A stretch of 64,000 nt of DNA. It comes from CAWBVG01 sp963792175. GTDB taxonomy: Bacteria > Acidobacteriota > Vicinamibacteria > Vicinamibacterales > CAVVIG01. The position numbers were made by a program, and so were the translations under genes. Shown one piece after another: positions 10,041 to 17,992 of this stretch. Numbering within the stretch: the first letter of the stretch is position 1; every line of letters starts with the position of its first letter. Location: the NCBI GenBank assembly GCA_963792175.1, contig CAWBVG010000007.1:62001-126000 (forward strand). The letters are read 5' to 3'. The notes under the pieces are model-generated. The model had not been told where the DNA came from. It saw only the letters and a list, made by a program, of their open reading frames with translations, and searched no databases.

Positions 10041-10706
10041 ATGGGACTACTTGAACGCGTCGGCACGCTCGTCAAAGCGAACCTGAACGACCTCATCGAC
10101 AAGGCGGAGAACCCGTCGAAGATGATCAAGCAGGTGATGCTCGACATGGAGAATCAGCTGCTGCAGGTCAAGACGCAGGTCGCGATTTCCATCGCGGATC
10201 AACACATGCTCGAGAAGAAAGAGAAGGAACACCAGGAGAAGGCGGCCGAGTGGCTGCGGAAGGCGGAGCTGGCGGTCGATCGCGGCCAGGACGACCTGGC
10301 CCGCGCGGCGCTCGAGCGTCAGAAAACCAGCGAGCGGACGGTGGAGAGCTTCCGGCAGCAGGTCGCCGATCAGCGCGCGCAGGTGACGACGCTCAAGGCG
10401 GCGCTCGGCAAGCTCGAACAGAAGCTCGCCGAGGCGCAGGCGAAGAGCGAGACGCTGCTGGTCCAGCATCGCCGCGCCCGCGCGCTGGGGAAAGCGAGCG
10501 ACGCGCAAATTGGTATCGGCGACCGCTCGTCGATTCGTACGTTCGATCGGATGAAGGAGAAGGTGAGCCGGGAGGAAGCCATCAGCCAGGCCAAGGCCGA
10601 GCTCGTGGGCGGCAACCTCGAGGATCGCTTCACGCAGCTGGAACGCGACGACGAAGTCGATCGCCTGCTGGCGGAGCTCAAGGCGAAACGGGGCGTGACG
10701 GCGTAG
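10041..10706 (+). CDS. pspA: PspA/IM30 family membrane-stress protein
   Basis: The 221-residue protein opens MGLLERVGTLVKANLNDLID, the amphipathic helix region of PspA. LIDKAENPSKMIKQVMLDME follows, then a long coiled coil. Length and pattern match PspA/IM30/Vipp1 proteins, ESCRT-III-like peripheral membrane proteins that protect the inner membrane and proton motive force. It is the last gene of the regulator-NfeD-flotillin-PspA operon. Its TAG stop (10704-10706) lies inside a REP-like repeat. Confidence 0.9.
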   Translation: MGLLERVGTLVKANLNDLIDKAENPSKMIKQVMLDMENQLLQVKTQVAISIADQHMLEKKEKEHQEKAAEWLRKAELAVDRGQDDLARAALERQKTSERTVESFRQQVADQRAQVTTLKAALGKLEQKLAEAQAKSETLLVQHRRARALGKASDAQIGIGDRSSIRTFDRMKEKVSREEAISQAKAELVGGNLEDRFTQLERDDEVDRLLAELKAKRGVTA

Positions 10707-10757
10707 GGGCCGACCCAATGTGTCGGCCCAGGGGCGGACACGCGGGTCCGCCCCTAC
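10703..10757. repeat. REP-like double palindrome, copy 1 (inverted relative to copy 2)
   Basis: The segment begins GTAGGGGCCGACCC and ends GGGTCCGCCCCTAC. It folds into two GC-rich hairpins inside an overall palindrome. Its reverse complement is nearly identical to 12905-12957. It sits between the convergent pspA and esterase genes and probably acts as a terminator in both directions. The first bases supply the pspA stop codon. Confidence 0.75.
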
Positions 10758-10768
10758 ATGTGCGGCGA

Positions 10769-12325
10769 CTACTGCTGCGAGGTATTTCGCGTCGTTTTGC
10801 GGTGCTGATCGAAGAACTCCACGATCGCCGCCAGGTTCGGGCCGACGACATCGCTGTGCAGTCCGCCGGGGACCTCGATGTACTTGTGCTCGATCCCCAG
10901 CTCCTTCAGCTTCGCCACCATCGTCCGCGACCCGGCGACGGGCACCGTCGGATCGGCATCGCCGTGCACGATGATCTCGGGAACGCCTCGGAGCTTCTCC
11001 AGGGTCGCCGGGTTGCCGTTTCCTGAAATCGGCGCGATCGCCGCCCAGATGTCCGGATATTTCGGCGCGACCTTCCACGTGCCGATGCCGCCCATCGAGT
11101 GGCCCATCAGGTAGATGCGGCTCTCGTCGATCTTGTACAGCTGCCGCATGCGCTGCAGCACCTGCATCACATCCTGCTCGCTGAAATCCTGCGTGCGGCG
11201 TACGGCGGGATCGGCCGGCGGCGTGCCCAGCCCCCAGCCATACGATCCGTCGACGCGATAGCCGAGCGGTGCGGCGAGGATGTAGCCGTGCGATTCGGCC
11301 AGCGGCGGCAGGCCCGCGCCGTAGTTGTCGAAGAAGGAATCCTCGGTTCCGCCGAGGCCGTGCAGCGCGATGATGAGCGGGAACGGCTTCGAGCCGGTAT
11401 ACGCCTTGGGGACGTACGTCCGGTAGGGGATGATTTCGTTGGCGGCTTCGAGGAGATAGTGACGCCGAATGTCCCCGGTCCGTCCGGCGAACGGATCCTT
11501 TCCGTTTTTCGCGGCCAGCGCCAGGGCCTCGGCCGCCGCGAAGTCGCGCTCCGGATCGAAGGTCCGCAGCTCCAGGCGCCCGCGATTCACCTGCTTCATC
11601 CGATCGATCGGATACAGAATCTCGGCGCGAAGGTTCTGCGGCGCCAGCTTCGCGTCGCCCTCGAGTTTCGCGACCGTCTCGTCCAACCCCTTGCGCAACG
11701 CGACGACCAGATTGGCCGCACCAAGCGGATTGGCTCCGTCGCCGACGTTGGCGATCAACAGGTAGGTGCCATCAGCGACGTCGTGGACGTCGAGATCGAA
11801 TGAGAACGGCGATTCGCGGAGGTCGCGGCCGACGCCTTCGAACGTGCCGAGCTCTTTCAGCAGCTCCGGCGGCGGCGGCGGCGTACCGGCGGCAGGCGGT
11901 GGACCGCTCGGGCGTTTGTAGAGCGCGACCTTCGCCGTCAGCGGGCGCTCGAGGCCGATCGACGGCGCAAAGATTTGCTCGAGCCGGACCACATATGGCT
12001 TCGATGAATCGACAACCACGCGATCGGTGCGGAGCACCAGCGAGCTCGCAAACTCGGTCGCGTCGGTCCACGGCCGGTTGTTGAGCAGCGCGATCCCCTT
12101 GGCGAACAGCTTTCGCAACTCGCCGTTCCTGCCAAGCCGGGACGCCTCGGCGATCTGCGCGTCGAGCGCATCGATCTGCGCCTTGAGCTCGCCCTGCGGC
12201 TTCACGGTGTTCTTGCGCGTGATGTAGCCGACGCGCACCGACGCCAGGCTCGTGAGCGCCTGCGCCGTCACGATCGACGGCACCAGCGATGTGACGCAGA
12301 CGACGATCAAGGTGCGAAATTTCAT
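10769..12325 (-). CDS. Secreted alpha/beta-hydrolase (PHB-depolymerase/esterase type)
   Basis: The 518-residue protein has a signal peptide (MKFRTLIVVCVTSLVPSIVTA), an N-terminal accessory region of about 270 residues and a C-terminal alpha/beta-hydrolase. The nucleophile is in YLMGHSMGGIGTW, an acid is likely in HGDADPTVPV and a His in PGGLHSDVVG. LIIALHGLGG marks the oxyanion strand. It resembles predicted peptidase/esterase proteins of the LpqC/PHB-depolymerase group; the substrate is unknown. GGAGGG precedes the ATG. It is intact and convergent with pspA across a REP-like repeat. Confidence 0.8.
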   Translation of the reverse strand: MKFRTLIVVCVTSLVPSIVTAQALTSLASVRVGYITRKNTVKPQGELKAQIDALDAQIAEASRLGRNGELRKLFAKGIALLNNRPWTDATEFASSLVLRTDRVVVDSSKPYVVRLEQIFAPSIGLERPLTAKVALYKRPSGPPPAAGTPPPPPELLKELGTFEGVGRDLRESPFSFDLDVHDVADGTYLLIANVGDGANPLGAANLVVALRKGLDETVAKLEGDAKLAPQNLRAEILYPIDRMKQVNRGRLELRTFDPERDFAAAEALALAAKNGKDPFAGRTGDIRRHYLLEAANEIIPYRTYVPKAYTGSKPFPLIIALHGLGGTEDSFFDNYGAGLPPLAESHGYILAAPLGYRVDGSYGWGLGTPPADPAVRRTQDFSEQDVMQVLQRMRQLYKIDESRIYLMGHSMGGIGTWKVAPKYPDIWAAIAPISGNGNPATLEKLRGVPEIIVHGDADPTVPVAGSRTMVAKLKELGIEHKYIEVPGGLHSDVVGPNLAAIVEFFDQHRKTTRNTSQQ

Positions 12326-12381
12326 GCGGCCCTCCGTTTCAGCCGTCCGTTTCAGCCGCTGATGCTACCCGAAAACCGTGC

Positions 12382-12387
12382 TAACTT
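12382..12387 (+). promoter_or_regulatory. -10 box (TAACTT) 7 bases before a start codon
   Basis: TAACTT lies exactly 7 bases before the ATG at 12395. Transcription would start at or next to the start codon, giving a leaderless mRNA. No convincing -35 was seen. Confidence 0.4.
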
Positions 12388-12394
12388 CACCGGC

Positions 12395-12885
12395 ATGCAA
12401 TGGCTCACGTCGCTCTTCGTGGCGGCGGCGATCGCGGCTGCCGGCGGCGCAGAATCCGGGCGGTTCCGCGGCCGCTGCCGCGGCCAAACGGCGTCTTGTC
12501 GGCAACTGGAAGCTGGTGAAGTACGAGATCTTCGACCCGGCCGGCCCGGCGCGGCCGGGCGCCTTCGACGTCGGCCGGTTGATGTATGACGAGCAGGGCG
12601 AGATGTCGGCGCATCTGATGCGATCCGGGCGCCCGCGGGAGGCCGCGACGACGGAGGCGGCACGCGCCGCCGCCTACCAGGCCTATCTCGCCTACTTCGG
12701 TCCGTTCACGATCGATCCGGATAAACAGATCGTGGTGCATCACGTCGTGGGATCGTCGCGGCCGGACTGGATTGGCAGCGAACAGGTTCGCTATTACGGC
12801 TTTCCGGCAGACAACACGCTGACGCTGTCGCTTGAAGTCCGGGGACCGCGTGACGCAGACGCTCACCTGGGAGCGCGTTAGGTAG
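12395..12885 (+). CDS. Lipocalin-like domain protein, two frameshifts
   Basis: The start MQWLTSLFVAAAIAAAGGA is a signal peptide. After an indel near 12450 the frame continues with RRLVGNWKLVKYEIFDPAG and GRLMYDEQGEMSAHLMRSGR, typical of the lipocalin-like family that binds or converts small hydrophobic ligands. A second indel near 12842 is needed to read the usual end (RVTQTLTWERVR) and the TAG at 12883-12885. The expected size is about 163 residues. It converges with the cytochrome c gene across a second REP-like repeat. The function is not known beyond the fold. Confidence 0.65.
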
Positions 12886-12904
12886 CGCAGTCCGTTAACG
12901 CCTC

Positions 12905-12957
12905 GTAGGGGCGGACCTGCGTGTCCGCCCGGGGCCGACACTCGGGTCGGCCCCTAC
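12905..12957. repeat. REP-like double palindrome, copy 2
   Basis: The segment starts GTAGGGGCGGACCTGCGTG and ends GGGTCGGCCCCTAC, with two internal hairpins. It is nearly the reverse complement of 10703-10757. It again lies between convergent genes, and its outer bases give the TAG stop (12954-12956) of the cytochrome c gene on the minus strand. Confidence 0.75.
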
Positions 12958-13386
12958 GGCTTCTGCGTCAGGATCTTGATCCCCTTCAGGACTTCCGCCT
13001 TGTGGCGGCAGATCGGCCGTGCCTGCGGGGAACCCGTTCTTCGACAGCATGAACGCGACGATGTCCGCGTTGTCCTGAGCGCTGACGCTGCCGGGCTTGT
13101 CCGCCGGCATCGTGATCCGCAGCCGCTCGAACAGATCGCCGACGGTCAAGTCATTCCATCCGGACATGAACTCGACACCCGTCAGCGGCGGCGCCACATC
13201 CGCGCCCATGAGATCGGGGCCGTGGCACTTGGCGCAGTACTGCGCGTACGCGGTCTCGCCCTGCTTTGCCTGCGCCTCACTGTAGACGGCGTCCCAGACG
13301 GTCTTGCCGCTCTTGTCCTGACGGGCGTTCACAGCGGCAGAGCACAGCGCGCCGAAGAGCAGAACGATTGCCGCGTTGATCCGCAT
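12954..13386 (-). CDS. Secreted single-heme cytochrome c, one frameshift
   Basis: The start MRINAAIVLLFGALCSAAVNA is a signal peptide. The heme site is CAKCHGPDLMGADVAPPL, with a likely axial Met in RITMPADKPGSVS. An indel near 13003 separates FPAGTADLPP from the expected end (KAEVLKGIKILTQKP), whose stop falls in the REP-like repeat. The corrected length is about 143 residues. It is probably a periplasmic electron carrier. The ATG at 13386 is preferred over 13395 because TAAAAT ends exactly 7 bases before it. Confidence 0.75.
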
Positions 13387-13393
13387 GGAGCAC

Positions 13394-13399
13394 ATTTTA
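13394..13399 (-). promoter_or_regulatory. -10 box (TAAAAT) 7 bases before the cytochrome c start
   Basis: Read on the minus strand, TAAAAT is followed by GTGCTCC and then the ATG at 13386. The 7-base spacing equals that of several other genes here and points to a leaderless transcript. Confidence 0.45.
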
Positions 13400-13417
13400 G
13401 CCGATGCGTCTACGCTA

Positions 13418-14489
13418 TCAGACGAGCGCGGCGAGCGCTGCCGCGTGGCGCGCCAGAAACTCGACGCGCGCGCCGAAACTGGCAAACCGCGCGTCGCTGG
13501 TCTGGCCCTTGATATAGCGGTAGTAGATCTGCTGGATCACGACCGCAATCTTGAACACGGCGAAAATCTCGTAATAGCGGACATTGGACACGTCGCGGCC
13601 GGACCGCGACGCGTAGCGCTCCACGATCTCGTCCTTGGTGAAATAGCCCGGTCGATCGATGACCGTCGTGAGGGCGTCGCGCTGGCTCGGCGGCGCGGTG
13701 GGAGACCAGTACGCCAGCACGATCCCGAGGTCCACGAGCGGATCGCCGAGCGCGCTCATTTCCCAGTCGAACACCGCGACAATGCGGCCGACGTCGTCCG
13801 GGTGGAGCATCACGTTATCCAGCTTGAAGTCGCCGTGGACCACCGAAGGATTGGCCGGATCCGGCGGCAGATGCGCATCCAACCAGGTCGCGAGCGCGTC
13901 CATCTCCGCCAGCGTCGTCGTCTGCGACCGGTGCCAGCGGTCGCTCCATCCCTTGACCTGGCGCGCCACGAATCCGGCCGGCTTGCCGAGTCCGCTCAAG
14001 CCGCCGGCGACGACGTCGATGGCGTGGAGATCGGCGAGCGTATCGACCAACGCGCCGCTCAGGCGGCGACGTGCTTCCGGATGGGCGAGCGCGGGCGGCT
14101 CGTCGGTCCGGACGACGAGTCCGCGGCGCCGCTCCATCGCGTAGAAGACACAGCCAATCACGCTCGGGTCTTCGCACAGCAGATACGGCCGCGGCGCGAG
14201 CGGGAAGACGGTGTGCATCGCGGACAGCCACCGGAACTCGCGCGCCATGTCGTGGGCGGTTGGAGGCGACCGGCCCGAAGGGCGGACGCCGGACCACGAT
14301 GTCCGTGTCGCCGAAGGTGACCAGGTAGGTGAGGTTCGAGTGGCCGCCGGGAAATTGCGCCACGCGCGGTTCGTGTGACACGTCCAGTCCCGGAATCCGG
14401 GAAGCCGGGAGCCGTTCGCGCAGCCAGGCGGCGAGACGCGCCCAATCGAGCTGCTCGCCCGGCCGCACCTCGCGCGCGTCAGTTTCCAT
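13418..14489 (-). CDS. APH-fold phosphotransferase partnered with acyl-CoA dehydrogenase, one frameshift
   Basis: The protein has about 357 residues once the indel near 14252 is corrected. The N-terminal part shows the nucleotide-binding region (QFPGGHSNLTYLVTFGDTDI). The C-terminal lobe has the catalytic loop VVHGDFKLDNVMLHPDD and the metal-binding VFDWEMSALGDPLVDLG, all classic for the aminoglycoside phosphotransferase/choline kinase fold. It diverges from an acyl-CoA dehydrogenase gene with a gap of about 30 bp. In animals the same two domains are fused in ACAD10/ACAD11, where the kinase phosphorylates hydroxyacyl-CoA. A role in hydroxy fatty acid breakdown is therefore likelier than drug resistance. 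Confidence 0.8.
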
Positions 14490-14502
14490 GGAACACGGCG
14501 CC

Positions 14503-14511
14503 TAAATTATC
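14503..14511. promoter_or_regulatory. Shared AT box of the divergent kinase/dehydrogenase promoters
   Basis: TAAATTATC reads TAAATT on the plus strand and GATAAT on the minus strand, so one AT-rich box can serve as -10 for both divergent genes. It favours the plus-strand start at 14521 over 14512, because 14512 would lie upstream of the predicted transcript start. Confidence 0.4.
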
Positions 14512-14520
14512 ATGCGCTCC

Positions 14521-15729
14521 ATGCATTTCGACCACAGCGCCAAGGTGACCGATCTTCAGCGCCGACTCTCGACGTTCATGGACGAGCACGTCTATCCGAA
14601 CGAGCGCACGTATCACCACCAGATCGCGGACGGCGATCGGTGGCAGCCGACGGCCATCGTCGAGGAGTTGAAGCCCAAGGCGCGGGCCGCGGGTCTCTGG
14701 AATCTGTTTCTGCCGGAAAGCGAATACGGCGCCGGGCTGTCCAACGTCGAGTACGCGCCGCTCTGCGAGATCATGGGCCGCGTCCCCGGCTTCGGCCCCG
14801 AAGTCTTCAACTGCTCGGCGCCCGACACCGGGAACATGGAGGTGCTGGTCCGCTACGGCAGCGAGGCGCAGCGCAAACGGTGGCTGGAGCCGCTGCTCGA
14901 CGGGAAAATCCGTTCCTGCTTTGCGATGACGGAGCCCGACGTCGCGTCGTCGGACGCGACCAACATCAAGTCGCGCATCGAACGGGACGGCGAGGACTAC
15001 GTCATCAACGGCCACAAGTGGTGGATTTCGGGCGCCGGCGATCCTCGCTGCCGGATCGCGATCTTCATGGGGAAGTCCGATCCGGCCGCCGAGCGTCACC
15101 GGCAGCAGTCGATGATCCTCGTGCCGATGGACACGGCGGGCGTGACGATCAGGCGCTGCCTTCCGGTGTTCGGGTACGACGATGCGCCGCACGGTCACGC
15201 GGAGATCACGTTCGAAGATGTTCGCGTGCCGGCGTCGAACATGCTGCTCGGCGAGGGCCGCGGATTCGAAATCGCGCAGGGGCGGCTGGGGCCCGGCCGC
15301 ATCCACCACTGCATGCGCCTGATCGGCGTCGCCGAGCGGGCGCTCGAGTTGATGTGCCGCCGCGTCCAGAAGCGGGTGGCGTTCGGCCGGACGCTCGCCG
15401 AGCAGGGGACCATCCGCGCCGACATCGCCGACTCGCGGATGGAGATCGAGCAGGCGCGGCTGCTGACGATGAAGGCGGCGCACATGATGGACACGGTCGG
15501 CAACAAGGTGGCGCGCGCCGAGATTGCGATGATCAAGGTGGTCGTGCCGCGCATGACGCTGCGGGTGCTCGACCGCGCCATCCAGGCGCACGGCGCGGCC
15601 GGGGTGTCGGACGATTTTCCGCTCGCGTCCGCGTGGGCCCACTCGCGCACGATCCGGCTGGCCGACGGGCCGGACGAGGTGCATCGGGAAGCGATCGCGA
15701 AGCTGGAGCTCGGAAAGAGCAGTCGGTAG
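14521..15729 (+). CDS. Acyl-CoA dehydrogenase
   Basis: The 402-residue protein matches acyl-CoA dehydrogenases of the ACAD10/11-like branch. It has SCFAMTEPDVASSDATNI for FAD and acyl-CoA binding, INGHKWWISGAGDPRC, and the C-terminal helical bundle (GPGRIHHCMRLIGVAERALE). IQAHGAAGVSDDFPLA lies near the C-terminus. It is a cytosolic flavoenzyme for alpha-beta dehydrogenation of acyl-CoA. The divergent kinase at 13418-14489 is its likely partner in handling hydroxyacyl-CoA. The gene is intact; a short-repeat palindrome begins at its stop codon. Confidence 0.9.
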   Translation: MHFDHSAKVTDLQRRLSTFMDEHVYPNERTYHHQIADGDRWQPTAIVEELKPKARAAGLWNLFLPESEYGAGLSNVEYAPLCEIMGRVPGFGPEVFNCSAPDTGNMEVLVRYGSEAQRKRWLEPLLDGKIRSCFAMTEPDVASSDATNIKSRIERDGEDYVINGHKWWISGAGDPRCRIAIFMGKSDPAAERHRQQSMILVPMDTAGVTIRRCLPVFGYDDAPHGHAEITFEDVRVPASNMLLGEGRGFEIAQGRLGPGRIHHCMRLIGVAERALELMCRRVQKRVAFGRTLAEQGTIRADIADSRMEIEQARLLTMKAAHMMDTVGNKVARAEIAMIKVVVPRMTLRVLDRAIQAHGAAGVSDDFPLASAWAHSRTIRLADGPDEVHREAIAKLELGKSSR

Positions 15730-17968
15730 TCGGGAATCGGGAGTCGGGAGTCGATCGTCCGTCGAGACTCCCGGCGACGGACTCGACCTCCGACTGCCGA
15801 CTCCCGACTCCCGACTCCACTCGACTATCACGCGCCGTCCCCAATACATCGATGAAGAACTCCATCATCCGGTCTTCGTTGACTTCACTGTGTCCGCGAT
15901 CGGGGCCGACCTGCACGTCGAAGCTCTTGCCAACGCCTTGCAGCGCATCGATCAGCTGCAGCGTGTTCGACGGGTGGACATTGTTGTCCGCGGTACCGTA
16001 GTAGAGGAGCAGGCGCCCGTTGAGACGCGAGGCGTAGATCAGCGCGCTGCCCGCGTCGTATCCGCTCTTGTTGTCTTCGGGCAACCCCATATAGCGCTCG
16101 GTGTAAATCGTGTCGTAGTTGCGCCAGTCGGACACCGGCGACGACACCGATGCGGCGGCGAACACCTCCGGATGCCGCAGCAGTCCCATGAGCGCGGTGT
16201 AGCCGCCGTACGACGAGCCGAAGATGCCGATGCGCGTCTTATCGAGATACGGGCGGCTCCACAGCGCCTTGACGCCTTCGCTCATGTCGTCGACGTCCAC
16301 TTGACCGAGCTTCTGATACACGGCGTCGAGCGTGCGCTTGCCGAGGCCGGGTATCGACCGTGACTCGACGGTCAGCAGCAGAAAGCCCAATTCCGTGAGC
16401 GCGCTGGGCGCCACGAAGCTCTCCCGCGAGGTGTCGCTGGCAAACTCCGGTGCGCCGTAGACCCTCACGAGCGCCGGGTAGGTTTTCGACGGATCGAAGG
16501 TGGACGGAAACTGGATCAGCCCGTGCAGCTCCGTTTTGCCGTCGGCGGCCTTGTAAGCGAAGAGCTCCGCCTTCTTCAACCCGAGCGCGTCCAACGTCGT
16601 CGTATCGCTTGCCGCCAGGACAGCGACGGTCGAGCCGTCGTCGGCCTTCACCAGCCGAGTCGCCGGCGGAGTGTCGTGCGTCTGATAGATGTCGATGAAA
16701 TGACGGTTGTCCGGCGCGATGCCGCAGGGCTGCGTCGATGCCGCTTGACCGAATCGCACGCCCAACGATGCGATGCAGCCGCCAATCGTGTGGTGAAACG
16801 CCGGATCGGTCAGCCGACGGTCGTTCTTGCCGTCCAGACCGACACGGTGCAGCTGCATTTTCAGGATGTTGTCGCCGTCGCGCGCGGTGTAGAACAGCAG
16901 TCCGGCGCGCTCGTCGACCTTCACCAGCGACGCCGCTTCGACGTTCGTGGCTGACGTGAGTGGCGCGATCAGCTCGCCACCGAGATCGTACAGGTAGAAA
17001 TTGTTCCAGCCGTTGCGCTGCGATTCCCAGATGAACCGGCGTCCATCTTCGAGAAAGACGATCCGGGGATCTTCGTTGACCCAGCCGGTTGGCCACTCTT
17101 CGCGCAGGATGGCCCGGGTGACGCCAGTCTCCGGGTTCGCAGCGGCCAGCTCGAACACGTTCTGACGCCGATTCGTCCGGAAGAAGATCAATTCGCGGCC
17201 ATCGCGCGACCACCCCACGTGATACACGTAGTGGCCGACGACGCTGTTGTCGAAGGGCCGGCCGCTCCGGACGTCGACGCGCACCGTCTGGTCGCTGATG
17301 ACGTCGTAGATGTAGAGGTCGACGACCGGGTTGGGCGTGCCCGCGGTCGGAAAGGCTTCCACGTCGACGGTGGTCTGTCTCTTGGTCTGGCCGAACGTCA
17401 CGTAATAATCCGCGACCCGCGATTCGTCGAATCGATAGAAGGCAAGCTTCCGGCTGTCCGGGGACCACCACATCGCGCTCCGTTGGTCGAACTCCTCGCC
17501 GTAGACCCAGCTGGCCGTCCCGTACTTCACGCGGCTCGCGGTGCTGCCGTCAGTCGTCACCGCGCGTTCGTCGCCCCCGTTGGCTGGACCCAGCCAGACG
17601 TTGCGATCGCGGTAACGTGCCAGCAGCCGCCCGTCCGGCGACGTCGCCGTGGTGAATTGACGCCCGCGTTCGGGCGATTCGGTCGCGGGCGGTCTGGCCC
17701 GTTCGCCGGAACCCGGTTCGACGGACTCGACTTCCTTCGCGCGCCGCGCCGAGACGTCGAAGCGATAGTGCTTGCCGCGCTGCGAGTACTCGATGGTGTT
17801 CGCGTCAACCCAGGAGGCCGCGAGCGTCCCGCCCCGGACCAGCGGCCTTGCATTCGCGACGCGCTGGAAGCTCTCGTATCCGGGCATCGTCCGCAGCCGA
17901 TCCTGCGCGGCGAGCGACAGCGGCAGCGCCGCCAGGAGGCCGAACCAGGCCCAGCGTGTGTTGGCCAT
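15533..17968 (-). CDS. S9 family peptidase (dipeptidyl-peptidase IV type), end displaced
   Basis: A signal peptide (WAWFGLLAALPLSLAAQ) leads into a beta-propeller of the DPP IV type and a C-terminal prolyl-oligopeptidase domain. The nucleophile is in GIFGSSYGGYTALMG, the acid in YGTADNNVHPSN and the His in DRGHSEVNEDRM. It is probably a periplasmic aminodipeptidase. Family similarity ends near 15835 (MEFFIDVLGT). The frame then runs without a stop through a palindrome of GAGTCGG repeats and antisense to the acyl-CoA dehydrogenase until 15533, so the true stop was probably lost to the repeat or to an indel. The start at 17968 follows a symmetric promoter. Confidence 0.85.
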   Translation of the reverse strand: MANTRWAWFGLLAALPLSLAAQDRLRTMPGYESFQRVANARPLVRGGTLAASWVDANTIEYSQRGKHYRFDVSARRAKEVESVEPGSGERARPPATESPERGRQFTTATSPDGRLLARYRDRNVWLGPANGGDERAVTTDGSTASRVKYGTASWVYGEEFDQRSAMWWSPDSRKLAFYRFDESRVADYYVTFGQTKRQTTVDVEAFPTAGTPNPVVDLYIYDVISDQTVRVDVRSGRPFDNSVVGHYVYHVGWSRDGRELIFFRTNRRQNVFELAAANPETGVTRAILREEWPTGWVNEDPRIVFLEDGRRFIWESQRNGWNNFYLYDLGGELIAPLTSATNVEAASLVKVDERAGLLFYTARDGDNILKMQLHRVGLDGKNDRRLTDPAFHHTIGGCIASLGVRFGQAASTQPCGIAPDNRHFIDIYQTHDTPPATRLVKADDGSTVAVLAASDTTTLDALGLKKAELFAYKAADGKTELHGLIQFPSTFDPSKTYPALVRVYGAPEFASDTSRESFVAPSALTELGFLLLTVESRSIPGLGKRTLDAVYQKLGQVDVDDMSEGVKALWSRPYLDKTRIGIFGSSYGGYTALMGLLRHPEVFAAASVSSPVSDWRNYDTIYTERYMGLPEDNKSGYDAGSALIYASRLNGRLLLYYGTADNNVHPSNTLQLIDALQGVGKSFDVQVGPDRGHSEVNEDRMMEFFIDVLGTARDSRVESGVGSRQSEVESVAGSLDGRSTPDSRFPTTDCSFRAPASRSLPDAPRPARRPAGSCASGPTRTRAENRPTPRPRRAPGWRGRAPAASCAARPP
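15726..15829. repeat. Inverted arms of GAGTCGG heptamer repeats
   Basis: Tandem GAGTCGG units at 15728-15754 face the complementary CGACTCC units at 15785-15828, giving a large imperfect hairpin between two convergent genes. It probably ends transcription of the acyl-CoA dehydrogenase gene. It is read in frame into the tail of the S9 peptidase. Confidence 0.7.
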
Positions 17969-17972
17969 TCGT

Positions 17973-17988
17973 TCCACTATATAGTGGA
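17973..17988. promoter_or_regulatory. Symmetric divergent promoter/operator
   Basis: TCCACTATATAGTGGA is a perfect 16-bp palindrome filling the 24-bp gap between the divergent S9 peptidase and AraC-type genes. It contains TATAGT on each strand, each exactly 7 bases from a start codon. Both transcripts would be leaderless. A dimeric regulator bound here would block or drive both genes together. Confidence 0.65.
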
Positions 17989-17992
17989 CGGA

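Noticed and set aside
13418..14489. Aminoglycoside resistance gene
   Set aside because: It has the APH fold, but its divergent acyl-CoA dehydrogenase partner points to hydroxyacyl-CoA metabolism.
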